Positions 46,078-59,245 of a DNA stretch of 64,000 bases are shown here, one piece after another (the stretch's first letter is position 1; each line of letters begins with the position of its first letter). The stretch is from Owenia fusiformis (lineage: Eukaryota > Annelida > Polychaeta > Sabellida > Oweniidae). The stretch is taken from positions 34,319,366 to 34,383,365 of the forward strand of contig CAIIXF020000001.1 in the NCBI GenBank assembly GCA_903813345.2. The letters run 5' to 3'. The translations under genes were made by a program, and so were the position numbers. The notes below the pieces were generated by a model. It ran no database searches. It saw nothing but the letters and a program-made list of their open reading frames with translations, and was not told where the DNA came from.

Positions 46078-46640
46078 GAAAACGTCATATATTACTTATC
46101 TATTTTTTTTACTTCATAGAAATATTTTAGAAATATAACTCCCCATGCATAATATGTCCCATACCTCCCCTTATAATATTCATAGTAAGTAAAAAATATA
46201 AGACCCTTACTAAAGCTAAAATAAGTTATTCTTTGTGGTAAGGGTGAAAAAATAGGTGGCGCCACTATAGCAAACTTCAAATTTTGACTGAATTCCTGGC
46301 CCGATCCACCTCAAATAATTTTTGCTCATTCCCTTTTATGTTTGCCATAAGATATTCTTGGTATTTTGCTTACATTTTTTTTCATTTACCTACATTAAAA
46401 AACATTTTATACCTCTACCCCTACGTTTGAAAATGAATAGATGGCGTCACTTTAACTGCCCATAGCAGAGAGAGTGTCTGGAACAAAATGACACCCTCAA
46501 ACCTTTTTTACTAGCCGATCACCGAAATCGGAGCTGGGGGCAGCATTATATCATGTATGCGAGTTTGGAGAAAATCTGATAAGTGGTTTTCCTAAAAAAA
46601 TAGTGATGACAAAATTTATCAAAAAACAAGAACACAAACG
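46078..46640 (-). repeat. Dispersed repeat, copy B (inverted relative to 18,291-18,795)
   Basis: Matches copy A over its full length in reverse, including CCTCCCCTTATAATATTCAT and GATCCACCTCAAATAATTTT, and joins the satellite-like unit (GGTTTTCCTAAAAAAATAGT) at the same boundary. The small frame 46280-46092 corresponds to that of copy A. Confidence 0.65.
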
Positions 46641-46932
46641 TGTACAACCAATGGGTGATCCTATATACTGCACATGTTTTATCCAAAAATACCAAACCAA
46701 ATGCTAAAATCCTTGTCTGCAAACTTTAAGAAAAACGGCTTCACAGTTGCTTTTAAAACTTTAACATCTTGTTCAGCTTCATTCTAGATCTGATTAGGTT
46801 TTGAACCTGTTAGCTCAGTCATGGCTCAGAAAAGTTGGCGCGCGATAATACTTTGCATCATATTGAATGGTGTTTTTGAGTTTTCATACTTTAACTATTT
46901 AGTAGCTTTATGAATAATTTCAGATGTACTTT

Positions 46933-47383
46933 CTAGTGTTGTCGCGATTAATCGATACATCGCGATATACATCGCCAAAGCTGATTCTGGCGATGCATCG
47001 ATGTCTGAATCAAAACATCGATGTTTTTAAAAAAAATTAATTTGCTAAAAATCACCCTTTCTTATCTTATTTTGACGCAAATCGCTTACCTTTCTCATGT
47101 CTTATTTCATTTTCCAATGTTTTCTGATATTCTTTCGCTTTAAAACTGTTTTAGCTAGTCGAAATGAACCATTTATCTAAAAAAATTACTTTACTTTCAT
47201 TTCACCCTTACTAGAAGTTCCCGGATGTACCAGATGTTCGGTATTTTAGTGCATTATCGTTCGGTATTTCAGTGCACTTTTCTCGGACTTTTTCGCGATG
47301 TACATCGCGATGAGCATCAATGTTTACTATTGAAAATTGCCGATGCATCGATGTACGATTATGGCACATCGCGACAACACTAG
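46933..47383. mobile_element. 451-bp hAT-like MITE
   Basis: The ends CTAGTGTTGTCGCGAT and its complement (finishing at 47,383) are flanked by TACTTT on both sides (46,927-46,932 and 47,384-47,389). The duplication can be read as 8 bp (TACTTTCT) if the first two bases are given to the target. Inside are repeats of CATCGATG and TACATCGCGATG near both ends. AGTGTTGTCGCGA ends with an 8-bp duplication suit hAT. Non-coding. Confidence 0.75.
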
Positions 47384-47469
47384 TACTTTCTTGTAAAAGC
47401 CTATGTTATTGTTTACAGTAGTTATATGTGATAATTTTGTAAAAAGAAATCAGAAAAAACTCATTTTCA

Positions 47470-48030
47470 CTTTTTTATTGTCAGCCATTTTGGATTTTTC
47501 CATCCTAAAATCTTGTCTGTGAAGTCTTGTCTGCATGTTTTCAGGTGAACCGTTTGGTGGATCAATTTCAAATTTTCAGGGATGATTCTTAGTATAAAAA
47601 TCTAGATCTGATAATTTTTTTGACATTCTGGGTAAATGCCAAAGCAGCCACTTTGGATTTTCCGTCCTAAAATCTTGTCTCTAAAGTCTTGTCTACGCGT
47701 TTTCAGGTGAACCGCTTGGTAGATCAATTTCAAATTTTCAGGGATGATTCTTAGTATGAAAATCTAGATTTTTGGCATTCTGGATAAATGTCAAGGCAGC
47801 CATTTTGGATTTCTCGTCTTAAAATCTTGCCTGTAAAGTCTTGTATATGCGTTTTTAGGTGAACCGCATGGTAGATCAATTTCAAATTTTCAGGGACGAT
47901 TCTTTGTATGAAAATTTACATCTGATTAGTTTTTTTGCATTCTGTGTAAATGTCAAGACAGCCATTTTGGATTTTCTGTCCTAAAATGGTGAACCGTTCA
48001 GTAGATCAATTTCATATTTTCAGGGATGAT
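47470..48030 (+). repeat. Tandem repeat, about 3.5 units of roughly 155 bp
   Basis: Units begin near 47,484, 47,645, 47,795 and 47,955 with CAGCCATTTTGGATTTT.C. They continue CCTAAAATCTTGTCTGTAAA, GTGAACCGTTTGGTAGATCA, ATTTCAAATTTTCAGGGATG and ATTCTTAGTATGAAAATCTA. Family unknown. Confidence 0.75.
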
Positions 48031-48039
48031 TCTTAGCAA

Positions 48040-48568
48040 AGTGGGTTCCAAAGTTCCTAACCGTGAAGCAAAAGGAAGCGCGTCTTGCAGCATCTAGGCA
48101 ATTTCTGGATACGTTTTGGCATCATTTCCAAATGCTTTTTTGAACCATGCACTGTATCAGATTTCTATGCTTCCATTTCATCAATTTGGTTGGTGTGGAA
48201 ACATCTGCATTTTGAATTTCAAAAATTCCTCACTTTTCCATCTCAATTTTTCAACTTGGTTTTGGACAGTATACATCACAAAGGAACTTATCATGTCACT
48301 TGTCTATTGTGATGTCATAGAGACAATTAGAAAATTGAAGAATTTGAAGAAAAATAGCCACACAAAGACACTTACACCTGCTAATTGCCACTTTACAAAT
48401 AGTTTATTCAAGCCTGAAAACTATTTGAAAAAACGTAATTTCGGGTTGAACTAACATATAATGTATAAATATATGACACATATGTGGACCAAGTTTCATT
48501 GCAAAAGTCCTATTTTCCTTGAAGTTATGGTATCAACTGCAAAACTTTTTGAACCACCCAAGTATATA
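48040..48568 (+). other. Possible mariner-type remnant
   Basis: The right side ends TTTTTGAACCACCCAAGTATAT, of which the complement resembles a mariner terminus. Two overlapping frames (48085-48312 and 48116-48454) contain a weak W-F-W-T-V-Y...DVIETIRKLK run that might derive from the C-terminal part of a transposase. The left end is not convincing. Low confidence. Confidence 0.2.
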
Positions 48569-49222
48569 TATTTCGAATTATATTGTTACCATTCAAAAGA
48601 TGACCATCAAAGATGATGTGTTAAATTTTTAGATTTTTCTAATGACTGGTTTAAGAGAAACGTGTGTTCAAAAAGATCTCCATATCGATACCACTCCTTT
48701 GACTGCCATGAATGCAGACTAATAGTGGTGTTCATTCAAGTAGTGTCACGGTTGGATGATTTTTGGCCCAAGTGATATTTTTCTAAAAGTATGAAGTATT
48801 TCAAGACTGTTCATGCAGTTTATGAATGATCTGTTGGCAAATAAGCTTTTATAGGTACTTTGCTAACCTTGGGGTGGTTTGAATTATGGTCCTTTGCTTT
48901 TCTTGAGAATTCAACATTTTTATTTTTAAACTAGACAACAGCAACGCCAAAGCGTAGCAAATCCCATCAAACAGCCATGGCTGGTATTTTTACAAACAAA
49001 GTATATAGCAAAAATGGCAGCCATTTTTCAAAATGGCCACTTTCTACCAAAAGTGTCATTAGACAGTGTGCCATGCTTATAGTATTCACATACCAAATAT
49101 GAACAAAATCACTCCACTACTTTTCCATTTATAGTAAAATGGCCAAAATGGTCAAAATGGACGCCTTCTACCAAAAATGTTATTAGACAATGTGCCATGC
49201 TTATTGTATTGTATTTTGTTTA

Positions 49223-52200
49223 TAAAACCACCCCCTAGCCATTATTTCTGATAAATATTTATTTTTTTAACATGTACACCAACAATGATATATCATTTTA
49301 AAGATAATTTAATTTGCAACAAATTGATATATAATAGCACCATTTTCAATAACCCTATATAGAAATATAATCAATTATGTGACATGGGGGTCAAAAAACA
49401 CCTTTTCAATTTTCATCGATTTTGCGAACAATTGCCTATTTCTACCAAATTTTACTGTTCAGTTAAACATTGCAACATTGTCATGAGTCTTTCATAATTG
49501 GATATTATATATTTTTTTCATTTAGTTTTTGAACCATGCATGCTCAATAAACATGTGTATGCTTATAAAACAAATTCATTACTTCTTCAGTCCATCCAAA
49601 TATGGCTCAATAGACCCATCCCCCGACCCATCCTCTGATCGGATTATTTGCTTAAGACGCGGAAACCATTGGTTGATGGCATAATTGATGGATGTATGCA
49701 GAAGTATCATTCAGCTGCTAGTTATTCTTTCTTTTAGTTCCTCTACATCCCTGATAGGCTGGGTATCTTTAAATACCAACTGTTCTAGATGCCCCTAGGT
49801 ATGGTAATCAACATTATTGGCATCTGGACTGCCAGTAAGCCATTTGTCCGGGCTAGAGATGGTGTCATTTCAAATCTCCCAAAACTCCAGGGTAGCATTA
49901 GACCTGTGTGATGAAGCACTTTTCTATCAGAAAATGAAATTTCTTTCACATGTTTTTTATATCCTTGAGGAGTCCTTTTTTAACACCTCATGTCATTAAC
50001 ATTCAGAGTATATTTTTGCTCCTGGTTCAACAAAAGCAGGGCCTGTACAGTCTTTACTTTTTGGGAAACACCGAATTGACACCACTACCCTTTCAGAAAA
50101 ATGTCATCTTGATTTGAGTAGCCTTTTATCGCAAATGTCCCTATTCTTGCTTACTAATATATAGAGTCTATCCTGTTGATTACATATTACATATGTACTT
50201 GCGGCATTAAGAACAGTTGGTCTATGAAGATCACTAGCCTATCAGGGATGTAGACACACTGAAAGAATGAATAATTACGAGTTTGATGGTACTTCCACAG
50301 AGATCCATCAATTATACCAATGGTTTTCGCGTCTTTAGCGAATAATTCGAACAGAAGGTGAGTCCAGGGGTGGGTCTATTGAGCCATATTTGGACAGACT
50401 GAAGAAGAAATTAATTTGTTTTATAAGCATACACATGATAATTGAGCATGCATGGTTCAAAAACTAAATGAAAAAAAAATATAATATCCAATTATGAAAG
50501 ACTCATTACATTGTTGCAATGTTTAACTGAACAGTAAAATTTGGTAGAAATAGGCTATTCGTTGTTCACAAAATCGATGAAAATTGAAAAGGTGTTTTTT
50601 GACCCCCATGTCACATAAATGGTTATATCTCGAGCCAGGTTTGTTGAAAATTGTTCTATTATATATCATTTTGTTGCAAATTAAATTATCTTTAAAATGA
50701 TATATCCAGACTTGCCAACCTCCCGTTTTTTTACGGGAATCTCCCGTAAATTTTTTGTTTTTCCGTAAAAAATACCAAACTCCTGTACCGTTTTCTCCCG
50801 TAAAAACTCCCGTAAACTCCCGTACCGTATTTCTACTAAAATCTCCCGTAATTTTTTTTAAAAATATGACCGTAAAATCTCCTGTATTTTTGCTGAAATT
50901 TCACGTAAAATCTCCCGTATTCTTGGTATAACTCCCGTAAAATCTCCCGTTTTCTGGTATAATTCCCGTAAAATCTCCCGTATTCTTGGTATAACTCCCG
51001 TCAAATCTCCGTTTTTTGCTGTCGAAATCTACCGTATTTAAAATGAATTTGACAAATTTGTGAACTTGATTATTGCAGGCATGCTTCTTTCTTTTACTCC
51101 AAGAAGGATTGACTCCCATGGTTCACTATCGATACTTTCATAAATAACTTAAAAGTACTTCATTCCCATGATTCAAATTGCTTTTCTGCGATCAGTTCGG
51201 TATAAGTTTGCACACCAAATGTCCACAAATGGGGGCCAGTTCATATTCTGTCATACTTCTGTCGCGAGAATACATTTTGTTTTTATATGGCGCTAAACAA
51301 AATATTCCCGCAATATAAGGCGCATTATTGGTAGGGACTGCTGTGAAATAATGAACATAAGTGACATCTATCTTAGATTATAAGTTCTAATTAATTTATT
51401 AACTGCATGCGTCATTATAATCATAAAGATTGCCCTTAGCATATAGTAAACGCCACATATACATTTTACTCCCGTTTTTTCAAAATCTAAGTAAAAACTC
51501 CCGTTTTTTCATAAATCTACCGTAAAACTCCTGTTTTTTCATAAATCTACCGTAAAAACTCACGTTTTTTTCAAAATCTACCGTAAAAACACCCGTTTTT
51601 TCAGAAACCTACCGTAAGAACTCCCGTTTTTTCCGAAATCTACTGTAAAAACTCCTGTTCTTTCAAAATCTACCGTAAAAACTCCCGTTTTTTTCAAAAT
51701 CTAAAGTAAAAACTCCTGTTCTTTCAGAAATCTACCGTAAAAACTCCCATTTTTTCAAAATCTAAAGTAAAAACTCCTGTTTTTTCAGAAATCTACCGTA
51801 AAAACTCCAGTTTTTTCAAAATCTACCGTAAAAACTCCAGTTTTTTCAGAAATCTACCGTGAAAACTCCCATTTTTTCCGAAATCTACCGTAAAAACTCC
51901 TGTTTTTTTTAAAATCTACCGCAAATCTCCCGTTTTTCAAAATCTACCGTAAAAACTCCCGTTTTTTCAGAACCTATCGCAAAAATTCCAGTTTTTTCTG
52001 AAACCTTCCGTAAAAAAAGTCACGTTTTTAAAATTTATTGCGAAGGATACCTTTTTTAAAAAATCTCCCGTAAAAACTCCAGTTTTTTCAAAATATCCCG
52101 TAAAAACTCCCATTTTTTTCAAAATTTACCCCAAAAACTCCCGTTTTTTTAAATCTCCGGTAAAAACTACAGTTTTTTCAAAAAACTCCCGCTTTTTTTC

Positions 52201-52388
52201 AAAAACCTCCCGCAAAAACGACCGGAATTTGAAAAAAACTCCCGTAAAAGTACCGCAATTATTTTTAAATCTCCCGAAAATTTTTCATTTTAGGTTGGCA
52301 AGTCTGATATCATTGTTGGTGTACATTTTAGAAAATGAATTTTTATCAGGAATATCGACTAGGGGGTGGTTTTTTTTGGCCCACCCTG
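49223..52388. mobile_element. Foldback mariner-type element with roughly 600-bp arms
   Basis: The left arm 49,223-49,815 pairs with 50,160-50,705 plus 52,309-52,388, with a loop of about 340 bp. The right end, CACCCTGTA, with GGGGGTGGTTTTTTTTGGCC just inside, is mariner-like and borders TA. The matching outermost bases of the left arm are lost. No transposase is present. A later hAT-like insertion splits the right arm. Confidence 0.75.
50707..52306 (+). mobile_element. 1.6-kb hAT-like element made largely of a CCCGTAAAA minisatellite
   Basis: The ends CAGACTTGCCAACCT and its exact 15-bp complement are flanked by ATATC on both sides (50,702-50,706 and 52,307-52,311). The intact left arm of the surrounding foldback element confirms the empty site, so the 5-bp duplication is certain. 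The interior is two blocks of tandem units, about 32 bp at 50,720-51,050 and about 31 bp at 51,465-52,285 (roughly 26 copies), built on CTCCCGT, TACCGTAAAAACTCCCG and T-runs. About 400 bp of non-repeat sequence lies between. No transposase. Five-base duplications are known in the hAT5 group. Confidence 0.8.
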
Positions 52389-52389
52389 T

Positions 52390-52656
52390 ATACAGTCGTA
52401 ATTTGCGTAATTAACCTGGAAGATAGACCCGAAAACCCCTCCTTAAAGGAGCCCTGTGTTCTTTTATGTGCATTTATACATAGACATACAAGTACACACA
52501 ACAGCCTTTTGTATGAGTTGCAGACCACTCAGTCAAACACCCTGAAGTACTTCACTCAAACAAGCAAATTTAGTCTTGCCTGAACCGGGGATCGAATCCA
52601 GAACCTATTGCGTAAGAGGTACATGCGCTACCGCTGAGCTACACAGGTCGACTAAA
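52390..52656 (-). tRNA. tRNA-derived SINE-like sequence
   Basis: On the minus strand, A box TAGCTCAGCGG (52,631-52,641) and B box GGATTCGATCC (52,589-52,599) sit at tRNA spacing, with an anticodon-loop-like CTCTTAC between them. Acceptor and anticodon stems pair poorly. About 200 bp of unrelated sequence follows the head, down to the mariner-type end at 52,388, as expected of a SINE body. I take it as a SINE rather than a tRNA gene. Confidence 0.5.
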
Positions 52657-53202
52657 ATAGTATTCACATACCAAATATGAACAAAATCGCTCCACTACTT
52701 TTCGAGTTAGTAAAATACGTTAAAATGGCGGCCATTTTTCAAAATGATCGCCTTCTACCAAAAGTGTCATTAGACAGTGTGCCATGCTTATAGTATTCAC
52801 ATACCAAATATTAACAAAATCGCTCCACTACTTTTCGAGTTACAGCAAAAATCGTAAAATAACAAGTAAAGGCCATGTGCTTCTTTAATATCTACATTTC
52901 TAGCTTTATTAATGTCCTATATATTTTTTTACATTTAAAACATATTACTATTACAGTTTTACATATTGCACCTAAATTACTGAAAAATCTGCACTAAAAT
53001 GGTCACCATTTTTAAATGATCGGCCATTTTGAAAACCGTCTTTCAGCAGAACTTCTATACCCATAGGGTATATGTATACAAAATATGAACAAAATCGAGC
53101 CAAGTGTATTTGAGTTATTGCCTGGACGGACGGACTGACAGATGTACGGACGGATGGATGGACGGATGAACAGAGATAATAAGAGTTTGTAAACTGATCA
53201 TT

Positions 53203-53371
53203 CGATCCATGAATGTCTCATATTCATATCTGATAACTGGGCAGTGTGGGCATTCATGTCTCCGCATATGATTGTTTTACCAGAAAGTTGATAGGAAGCA
53301 ATTGATTTTTCTAAGATGTCAAAGTTGTCAAAATTTTCATAAGTTGAATCTTTATGCGGCACATAAACAAA
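53203..53371 (-). pseudogene. LINE endonuclease fragment (CR1/RTE/Jockey-like)
   Basis: A continuous frame of about 55 codons reads FVYVPHKDSTYENFDNF, then a middle part, then IICGDMNAHTAQLSD. VYVP and GDMNAHT are hallmark motifs of LINE AP-endonucleases, different in detail from the L1/Tx1 copy at 8,991. No RT or tail is nearby, so it is an isolated fragment. Confidence 0.65.
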
Positions 53372-53847
53372 ACATATATTATATATACAGTATATCGTTC
53401 TCTAAATTGTAAAAAGAAGACTTAACTCTGAACCATTACAAAGAAATCATGAGTTAGCACTTCAATTGAATTAAAAAATAATCTTTTTTGAAGACAGCTA
53501 TATATGCCTCCAAAATAATTTGGGTTAGTGTTTTTTTGTTGACAATATGAGGGGGAACAATATTGCACAGTCAGTGTAGAACAATTCAGGTCTTGAAAAG
53601 TAGACACTGGGTTAATCAGACAAATTAGTTACCTGAATGAGAATGGATTTTTTCTCATCAAGGGTCATGGAATCATACAAGTGGAATATTTGTCCTGATG
53701 CCTCGGTGGTATGACTACTACCCATCTTGGTGTCATGCTGGCCAATAGCACCATCCCCTGCAAATTGAGCAAGACAGGCAATTTACTCAATGAAATGACA
53801 TGAAATACATGCCCCTTACCTGTTATGAATTGCCAGTTATATACATA
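53372..53847. other. No gene recognised
   Basis: Unique DNA with no supported feature. Confidence 0.4.
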
Positions 53848-55578
53848 CACACTACCCTACCTCGATCACGCATGCACAAAATTTTTGGCTTTCAACAAGG
53901 TCGCTTTTGAGTATATCGACTGCTTAGTCAAAAGGTTAATACGTTTTGTGCTCGGTGTGAGTCAATATTGTTATTCGCTGAACGTCAGTGGTGCAATAGT
54001 GAAGTCCATGTTCAAAGTTATATGATGGTTGAAGAAAGAATATAATTAATATCATCTTAAATGTTAAAATATTTGATATGTCATAGTACAGGGTACAAAG
54101 TTGCAAAAGTTGATCAATACAGGGTACAAGGAAGGTAAATTGTTCCAATAGTACAGGGGGCGAGAATGTAAGCTGATTATACAGAACGATTCGCTGGTTT
54201 TACACTAAAACCAATTCTGAGATAATCAATAGTATACTAGAATCATGTTTTGTACAATATTGACAGTATATTTTTGAACCACTAAATGTAATTGATCTAA
54301 TCTTTATTTTCAGGGGTGTACAATAATTGTACATGTGCCAAGCATTATTTTTAATGCGCTTGATGTCCTAATCCAGTGGCACATGGAGCTGTATTTGACA
54401 TTCAAAACCAGAGTAAAATGAATAATAGAAGGAATGATATGTTTCATTGGAGTACATTGATGCACAAATGCATACAAGGGGCGTCATTAGAATATTTCAA
54501 ATGTTGTATATATGGAAATGCTTGCCTAAAACTGCAAAATAACTATATGTGAGGAATATGACATATGTTTGTATCGTGTTTATCGAGTTACCATTACAGC
54601 TGCCATTTTGAATGTTGACTAGACATAATGCTGTACAATTAGTGTATTTGTAGAAAGTGGATTCATAATACTATAACTATGCTTAACCCATACTTTTAAC
54701 TCTGAAAACTATTACATGATCGATGTAGTCTTATATGACATGCTCAAGTGATTTTGCATTTAATCATGAAACACTCATCACCAGACACCTCAAAACAAAC
54801 ATTTTCTCTAAGTGACAAGAGGAAAAATGTTTCACAATATGTTCTGCCTTACGGCAAAGTAAAGATACATTTCTGGGACGACTTTTTATTCATCTTAAGA
54901 TTTTAGAAAAACAATTAATTCATAAAATACAGTTGAATAACATACTGGAAAACTGAAAAATCTTCATACAGCACAATGACACGCAGTTTAAATAACAGTT
55001 GGAGATGCATTATACCATAGGTTTCTCGCGCAGACAATCAATGATGTCCTATTGTTATTGCTCATATAATATCTCACATACCATGGATATATCTTGAGAA
55101 TAATGGGTATATTATTGCCGAAATATTGAAGTAATCAACAGAACAACCAACCTCCAGAATTAAACACAGTTGATTCCTTGGCTAGCGAGGGGAATCACCA
55201 TTGAGTCACACAAGCGCCCACACGCCCCTTGAACCAAACAGAATTAATTTCCCTGAAAATAATTAGATCGGTCAGCACAATTGCAAAATTAACACTGAAA
55301 TCGGGGGATTTGGGACTTCTTCATTGGTAAGTAGATGGATGACTATGTGGTGAAGCTCAATAAGCAAAAAGGTCCAGAGGGATCTTGATTGTGCTATCCT
55401 ATGGTATAGAGCCTCTTTAACTGTTTTTTTTTAACATATCAATGTCAAAATAAGTAACATTTTCGAAATGAAACTTACACGCTCCCTGTACGTTAATAGA
55501 TTTACTGAAATGTATCTTGTATTGCTTTCGAGTTTTGCTTCACTGCGCCCACTATTATCTATCTTTGCCTATATGTTT
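53848..55578 (+). repeat. Long dispersed repeat, copy 2
   Basis: Direct relative of 29,908-30,868. The two homologous blocks are 53,848-54,182 and about 54,905-55,578, the latter interrupted by a MITE at about 55,001-55,415. The central 720 bp (54,183-54,904) differs from the 360 bp in copy 1. Confidence 0.7.
55001..55415. mobile_element. Small TIR element inside the dispersed repeat
   Basis: Ends GAGATGCATTATACCATAGG and CCTATGGTATAGAGCCTC are inverted. The empty site is visible in copy 1 near 30,705 (AACAGTTAACTG). The duplication is at most two or three T-containing bases and unresolved. Non-coding. Confidence 0.65.
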
Positions 55579-55902
55579 TGCCAACAAAATCACGGTGTTA
55601 TAGCATGATAGTTACGCCACCTCTGAAAACGAGGTTGGACGGCTATGTTCACTGATTTATCCAATAAAATGGCCGCAATAGAAGAGAAAACTAAGGTTGG
55701 TGCATTATTTTATACTACTGTGTATCAATGAAAGGATGAACGATTTATGTAAGCGTCGCATTCGGTGATGCATTCAGTAATGTATATTTTGAACCAAGTC
55801 TTTGCAAATCGATGCCTGGGGATAACATGAAATAGAGAAAAACTGTCGAGTTTGAAATTCAAAACTATACAAAATTTAGTAATTTGTTTATTTTTGTTGT
55901 TA
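55579..55902. other. No gene recognised
   Basis: Unique sequence between the dispersed repeat and the large inverted-repeat element. Confidence 0.4.
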
Positions 55903-56615
55903 GGGCATGTAGACTGTAGACTACTCTGATAATTGTAACTTCTTCTTTCATAAAAGGTCACACATTCCAACATATTTCAAACAGTCTGTATGATTATGCT
56001 TGGCACTTTCTGGGTAGTTGGACTTCGTGTAGGGGTGGCAGACGGCCCTCAGACCCCCACCCCAAGAAAACCTTGGGGGTACTTTAATACCACCTTATAA
56101 AAATAATACGAATGCATTTCATACATTCATAGTTGCATAGTAGGTAGGGCATACCATGGTTAGTCAGTGCCAGAAATATCCAATCTCTAACTAATATGAT
56201 TACCATGGAAACAGTATTTACATCTCAAAATCTTCTCAATTTAACCTCCTTCCAAATATGTCCCTTAGCCCTCAAAATGAAATATTTGCAAATTTGTTTG
56301 GATTTTGTGGCTACCACTTTGTCAAAAGTTGTATAAATATGTATCTATTCACACTAAAGCACTAAAAAGTTGATATAATGCTCCAATAAATCAATAATAT
56401 TTATCAAATATAGTCACACACAACTGCTTTTAGGGAAAAGTGGGCGTGGCACTTTTTGGTACTTGTCTAATTGTTGCACCATTAAGCGAAAAATACATAT
56501 TACACTAACAACAATTGACATTTAATTATCATCTACTAACATTGTGTAACATTGTAATATGTTCATTATCATTATTAAATACTTAAGATATTTTATTTAA
56601 GTGTTATCATGAACT

Positions 56616-59245
56616 TTCCTTTTATCCCTATACCATACAAGGTAGGCATCACCAATGGTGTCAAACTAACTTTTCTGTTTGATTTATTTTTTACCATAGA
56701 CAGGGGAAAAAGCTTACTTGAAGTAGTGACCTCATTAGGTGCTATGTATATGGATAGATGGATTGATAATAGTAGTTAGATGGCAGCACTTGTGCTAGTT
56801 GGGCTAGATACTAGTATTTACCATTGACTTGACATATGTCACTTAGCCTATTGATTTACCATATTAGTTCTGTTGGATTTAAGTAAAACTGCATTTGCAT
56901 TGAATTTGTTGATGTTCAGATTGTGTTTGAAACTTGATGATAATCAGATTGTGTTTGAACTGGATGTTGTTCAGATTGTGTATACATGAACTTTAAAAGG
57001 ACCACTGAAACAATAAGTCAAAGTTCAAAATTCATTAAAATTATCTCAATGAGAATTTAGCCTGTTAAACTATAGTTAGTTATAGTTATAGCTCATCATT
57101 TGCAACTTTTTCATTATTCAAATGACCTAGGGAAGCCAGTGATATGAATTGGCCTTATCCATTGAGTTACAGTAATTTAAATGGAATATTGTGAAGAACA
57201 AGAGAACTGTTCCAAAGCTTCACAGGAAATACGGGAGCAAAGTCAACAAGGGATGTGGGAACTAGGCTGTTCACATGGAGAGATTTAGAACTCTCCAGGG
57301 AAGTGTCTCTATTTGGTATAAAATACACAGGTCTATTCATGCAAACCATTTTAAATATGAATCAAAATTAGTGATATCCATGTTTCTGGTGAAAGCATCA
57401 ATTGAAAGAGACAAACATCCTACTCCTATGGAATCAAATATAAGGAAGTTCGAAGCAGTAAAAAGGTATTACTATTTAAGATTTGATTGAATAAATTGAA
57501 TCAGAGGCAATTTTTAAATTTAGATATATTAAAAGAGGCTCTGTTGGTTAGATGGGAGAATTAGCTGCATGTTAAAGGTGGCGCTTTGTTCAGTTTATAA
57601 CAAAATTGATATTTAGCCCAAAACAGTAAAAAAAATACTAAGCAAATATTTCAATGGGCAATACCTGTCATCTTTCAATGATTCTTGCAATATGTATTGC
57701 CCGCAGCCCATAGGGTGAGGGTAATACATGTTGCAAAAATCATTGAAAGTGCAGTTGTCAGAATCCCCAGCCGGGCAATATATCTTTTATATGCCAATAA
57801 TTCAGGGAGCTGTGAAATACGCTATGGTATTTTTAGTCACATGGTACTGAATTAGCCAATCAAGTCACACAATTTAAATTTGGTATATAGATGAATTAGA
57901 CAAAGGCAAATTCACTTCAACATCTTGTTAGGCATCAAACAAAGGTACAAGCTTTCTCAAAATGGCCACTTTACTAAAGAAATTGTCAAAAGATTATATG
58001 TATCAAGTTTTAATGTATTTACATATAAATATAGCTGTCTTAATAGGTACACATGATGAAAATACAGGCAAAAACAAAATGCATGCTTTCTGAAACCCTG
58101 CGTTTGGATATTGATAAATTGAATGATATTGGCTAAAAACTTGTCAGAATTAAAAAAAAATTTCCAAAGAAAAGTCAACATTTCAAAACGACAGCAATAG
58201 CTAGAACTATCATATTTAGATGTTTACTTGACAGTATGGAGAATTGGGGAATCTGGACAGAGAATCATAACAGAGGTAGAAAGATTTGATAGAAAAATGG
58301 AGTTTTGGTGTGGAAGGGGGGGGGGGGGGGCGTGTAATTGTATAATTGTTTATGTAACTATGGCAGCCATCATTTCATAAAATTGATAAAATGACATATT
58401 CTAGATAATGATAGGCATTTGCCATCATAAACTATGAGGGATTATGACTCATAAACTTAACTATGGAGATTTGGGGTAGTAATATGGAACATAAGTTATA
58501 TGGAAACTGTAACCTTATAAGATCTTGTCCAATTTCAATCATACCTGATTATAAAGGACCATTGATGTTACAGCATCAGGACATATTACGTATAATATTA
58601 AATGATGACCATCATTTCTACTGTGCCAAAATCATTCAACCAATTTGAAAATGGAATACGAGAACAAGATTTCTCATTCTATGTTGTATTCATACAGTAT
58701 GTCTAATAATAATTGATATTAAATATATTTACTTTTATTGTTTTTATACACTAAACAGATTTGTTTAGATATTATTTTAAGTTTTACATAACAAACCACT
58801 ATCCATATTGAAGGAATCACTGAAGATACAGCATTTCAGAAATGTGTAAATTGTTTATATTGTGTATTTCATTATTTTGCGAAATACTAAAAGGAGTTAT
58901 ACCCGTACCTTGTTAACCATGAGTCAATGAATGCATCATACAATATCTGCAAAATGATGCACTATGCAATTCATACATGGAATAATATATTTTGCCAAAT
59001 AGGAATCAAGTTTATCTTTAATCCATTGGATAGATCTTGCATTACCTGATGTTGATGTATTGTTAATAGAATCAGTTTGAGACAATTGTGAGACACCATT
59101 TGTCCGAGAAAATAAGAAATTTAGGCAGGGCAAAACATTTTACCTATCATTTATTTGTGTTAACTACATCCCCTTCACTAGTTAGTATTACCTAACCTTT
59201 TAAAACGGTGTGAGATATCATTGAACTGTGATGCTCATGCATGAT
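56616..59245. other. Interior of the large inverted-repeat element, no firm gene
   Basis: A 60-codon minus-strand frame (57,349-57,167) ends with FPVKLWNSS, faintly like LINE C termini, but this alone is insufficient. Hairpin arms near 57,675-57,705 and 57,718-57,750 surround the paired motif GTATTGCCC/GGGTAATAC. Otherwise unremarkable. Confidence 0.35.

Larger units (their letters stand above)
48937..53176 (+). repeat. Composite element, copy 3, split by a 3.4-kb insertion block
   Basis: The left end has hairpin ACGC-CAAA-GCGT (48,944-48,955) and AATCCCATCAAAC. Tandem units with TACCAAAAGTGTCATTAGAC occur at about 49,037 and 52,757. The GGAC/GGAT tract at about 53,110-53,165 marks the right side, but the terminal hairpin is missing. 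The sequence between about 49,205 and 52,655 is absent from copy 2 and consists of a foldback element, a hAT-like element and a tRNA-derived sequence. Confidence 0.7.

Noticed and set aside
51465-52285. A coding repeat protein
   Set aside because: Unit length (about 31 bp) is not a multiple of three, and frames are frequently stopped. This is a minisatellite.
57167-57349. Possible LINE C-terminal fragment (FPVKLWNSS)
   Set aside because: Only one short motif resembles LINE ends, with no RT, no tail and no repeat structure. Insufficient for a call.
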